Shown: positions 6,034 through 7,516 of the stretch, piece by piece | Layout: the number at the start of each line of letters is the position of its first letter | How positions within the stretch are numbered: position 1 is the stretch's first letter | Assembly (NCBI GenBank): GCA_018715285.1 | Contig: DVLW01000077.1 | Span: 1-7,516 of the forward strand | DNA: 7,516 nt | Origin: Candidatus Faecivivens stercoripullorum | GTDB lineage: Bacteria > Bacillota > Clostridia > Oscillospirales > Ruminococcaceae | Direction: 5' to 3' | The notes under the pieces: model-generated | What the model saw: the letters and a program-made list of their open reading frames with translations, nothing else | What the model was told of the DNA's origin: nothing | Databases searched by the model: none | Translations under genes and position numbers: made by a program

Positions 6034-7516
6034 TTATCCGGGTGCCACAGGGCTATCCGGGTCTGTTGCCGTTTCCGGCGTTGTACCATCAGAAACCTCA
6101 AAGCTTCCTACGTCGTCGCCGCCTTCACCGCTGTCTCCGCCATCTCCGCTTTCACTCGAATCTGACTGAGTATAATGGCCAGTGCAGTAATCCGGCAGTG
6201 CATTTGCCTTAAAGTAACCGGTTGCGGTAGAGCATCCGCTGGAAGCCAGCAGACCGGTCGTCTTACAATAGGTTGCCTGCACCACATTATCACTCGGCGT
6301 AAAGTCGATTACGTCCAGTCCCTCATGCAGTTCGCCCATGATATTTCCCCAGATGGTATCACAGTCGTACATCTTACTGGAAGGAAGCACAGCCTGGGTA
6401 TCATATCCGGTCCATACACCGGCAACATAGTAGGGCGAAAGTCCTACAAACGACATATCATAGTAGTCTGTCGTCGTACCGGTCTTACCGACAACCGGCA
6501 TATCGCCAAGTTTTGCACCAGTACCGGTACCACTGTCAACAACTACTTTCAGCAGCCGGTTCATGATATAAGCGGTATCTTCAGAGAATGCACGGGATTT
6601 CTGAGAGGTATTATCCAGAATCAGATTTCCGGCCGTGTCTTCAATCCGTTCGTATACAACCGGTTCGTAGTAATAACCGCCGTTTCCAAACGTCGCAAAC
6701 GCTGCCGTCAGTTCGTCCAGATGCACACCATATGTCAGCGAACCAACACCCAGAGGTGCCAGCGAACAGTCACGGTCATCCAGTGTAGTAAAGCCCAGTT
6801 TATTGCGCATAAAGTCAAGGCTTCGTTCGGGTGTAAGCTGCTGCAGAATCTTGACCGGAATTGTGTTACGGGAGATTCGCAGTGCTTCGACAACTGTCAT
6901 ATTTCCGCGGTAATCACGTTCGTAGTTCTTCGGCCAGTCATTACCGTTTTCATCCTTCATAACCGCAGAGTCATTCAGAACAGTGGACCAGTTAATCATA
7001 TCGTATTCCAGCGCCTGACCGTAACTTGCAAGCGGCTTGATTGCCGAACCAGGAGAACGGGTCGCCTGTGTTGCACGGTTAAAGGAAAGGGTAGCGGTCT
7101 TTTCACCCTTACCGCCGACCAGCGCCAGGATATGGCCTTCATAGTCCATAATAACCATTGCCGCTTCAGGGATTTCACCGTTTTCATTGGGTGACAGCTG
7201 AGAAGAAGAGAAGGTTGTCCAATCGCAGAACTTTTCTTCCAGATAATCCTGCATATTCATATCAACGCAGGTATAAATCCGGTAGCCGCCGCTTCTGAGC
7301 TGGCTGTCCGCATACTCTTCCGTCCATTCGTTTTCTTCCATCAAATCCTCAATTACATCACGGATAACCGTATCGATATAGTAGGAAGAAACACCGCTGG
7401 AAAGAGTCTGCACATCATCCGAGTCGGAAACACCTTCATCAATCACAATCCGATTGGCTAAAAGTTCATCATGCTGTTCCTGGGTAATACAGGGGTCAAA
7501 ATCCTCATCACCATAC
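6034..7516 (-). CDS. Class A penicillin-binding protein, transpeptidase half (N-terminus outside window)
   Basis: The C-terminal 493 residues of a cell-wall synthase that cross-links peptidoglycan outside the membrane. The frame is open to the right edge; the membrane anchor and glycosyltransferase domain are not in the window. The ITQEQHDELLANR and GGYRIYTCVD segments match the linker that follows the glycosyltransferase in class A enzymes, which is why class A is preferred over class B. Counting from the window edge, the transpeptidase has the active-site motif SAIK (Ser157, Lys160), SRN (215-217) and KTGTT (344-348). The end carries three cysteines (417, 428, 444) in the arrangement often seen in Firmicutes homologues, then an acidic Ser/Gly/Asp-rich tail of about 45 residues ending in SPVAPG. 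The first in-frame start-like codon, GTG at 7446, is internal, not the real start. A terminator follows directly. Confidence 0.95.
   Translation of the reverse strand, partial: YGDEDFDPCITQEQHDELLANRIVIDEGVSDSDDVQTLSSGVSSYYIDTVIRDVIEDLMEENEWTEEYADSQLRSGGYRIYTCVDMNMQDYLEEKFCDWTTFSSSQLSPNENGEIPEAAMVIMDYEGHILALVGGKGEKTATLSFNRATQATRSPGSAIKPLASYGQALEYDMINWSTVLNDSAVMKDENGNDWPKNYERDYRGNMTVVEALRISRNTIPVKILQQLTPERSLDFMRNKLGFTTLDDRDCSLAPLGVGSLTYGVHLDELTAAFATFGNGGYYYEPVVYERIEDTAGNLILDNTSQKSRAFSEDTAYIMNRLLKVVVDSGTGTGAKLGDMPVVGKTGTTTDYYDMSFVGLSPYYVAGVWTGYDTQAVLPSSKMYDCDTIWGNIMGELHEGLDVIDFTPSDNVVQATYCKTTGLLASSGCSTATGYFKANALPDYCTGHYTQSDSSESGDGGDSGEGGDDVGSFEVSDGTTPETATDPDSPVAPG
6115..6150 (-). repeat. Four imperfect 9-base tandem repeats in the PBP tail
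   Basis: On the minus strand four consecutive units AGCGGAGAT, GGCGGAGAC, AGCGGTGAA and GGCGGCGAC encode SGD-GGD-SGE-GGD, a [S/G]-G-[D/E] tripeptide repeat. It lies in the low-complexity acidic tail of the penicillin-binding protein, and its copy number could vary by slippage. Confidence 0.75.

Noticed and set aside
6175..7194. Long plus-strand open frame (339 codons) opposite the penicillin-binding protein gene
   Set aside because: It lies entirely antisense to a well-supported transpeptidase domain; the translation is rich in Cys, His and Arg and shows no recognisable domain.

Overview
The window is a stretch of bacterial chromosome with all six genes on the minus strand, so gene order reads from right to left. 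The content suggests a Gram-positive of the Clostridia type, possibly a gut Oscillospiraceae or Lachnospiraceae relative. Supporting signs are strong GGAGG-like ribosome binding sites, a class A penicillin-binding protein with a cysteine-bearing C-terminus, an iron-sulfur RlmD-type rRNA methyltransferase, and a response regulator / one-TM histidine kinase / ABC ATPase / duplicated FtsX permease module. Genus and species cannot be read from the sequence. I saw no tRNA, rRNA, CRISPR array, insertion sequence or phage gene, and no gene-free stretch longer than about 200 bases.

Right part (7516 to 5932): the transpeptidase half of a class A penicillin-binding protein enters from the right edge and ends in an acidic Gly/Ser/Asp tail containing a small tandem repeat. 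A clear intrinsic terminator follows. Next is a complete 23S rRNA uracil-C5 methyltransferase (rlmD type, 5931 to 4480).

Middle part (4479 to 2664): a 203-base intergenic region carries a good sigma-A-type promoter (4346-4374). This drives an OmpR-family response regulator and a minimal histidine kinase whose start overlaps the regulator's stop (ATGA).

Left part (2663 to 1): a 106-base intergenic region holds three TGTCA direct repeats, a possible extended -10, and a long hairpin with a T-tract ending directly at the Shine-Dalgarno of the next gene. The ABC ATPase (2557 to 1889) and a large FtsX-type permease follow, 13 bases apart; the permease runs off the left edge after 625 codons.

The working model is that the kinase and regulator sense envelope stress or a compound, probably together with the transporter because the kinase has no extracellular domain. 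The regulator then activates the ATPase-permease pair, and the transporter moves or detaches a compound at the membrane. The family and gene context support this, but the substrate and signal are unknown. Nothing here is clearly an undescribed system. The most interesting local signal is the terminator/operator arrangement between the kinase and the transporter genes.
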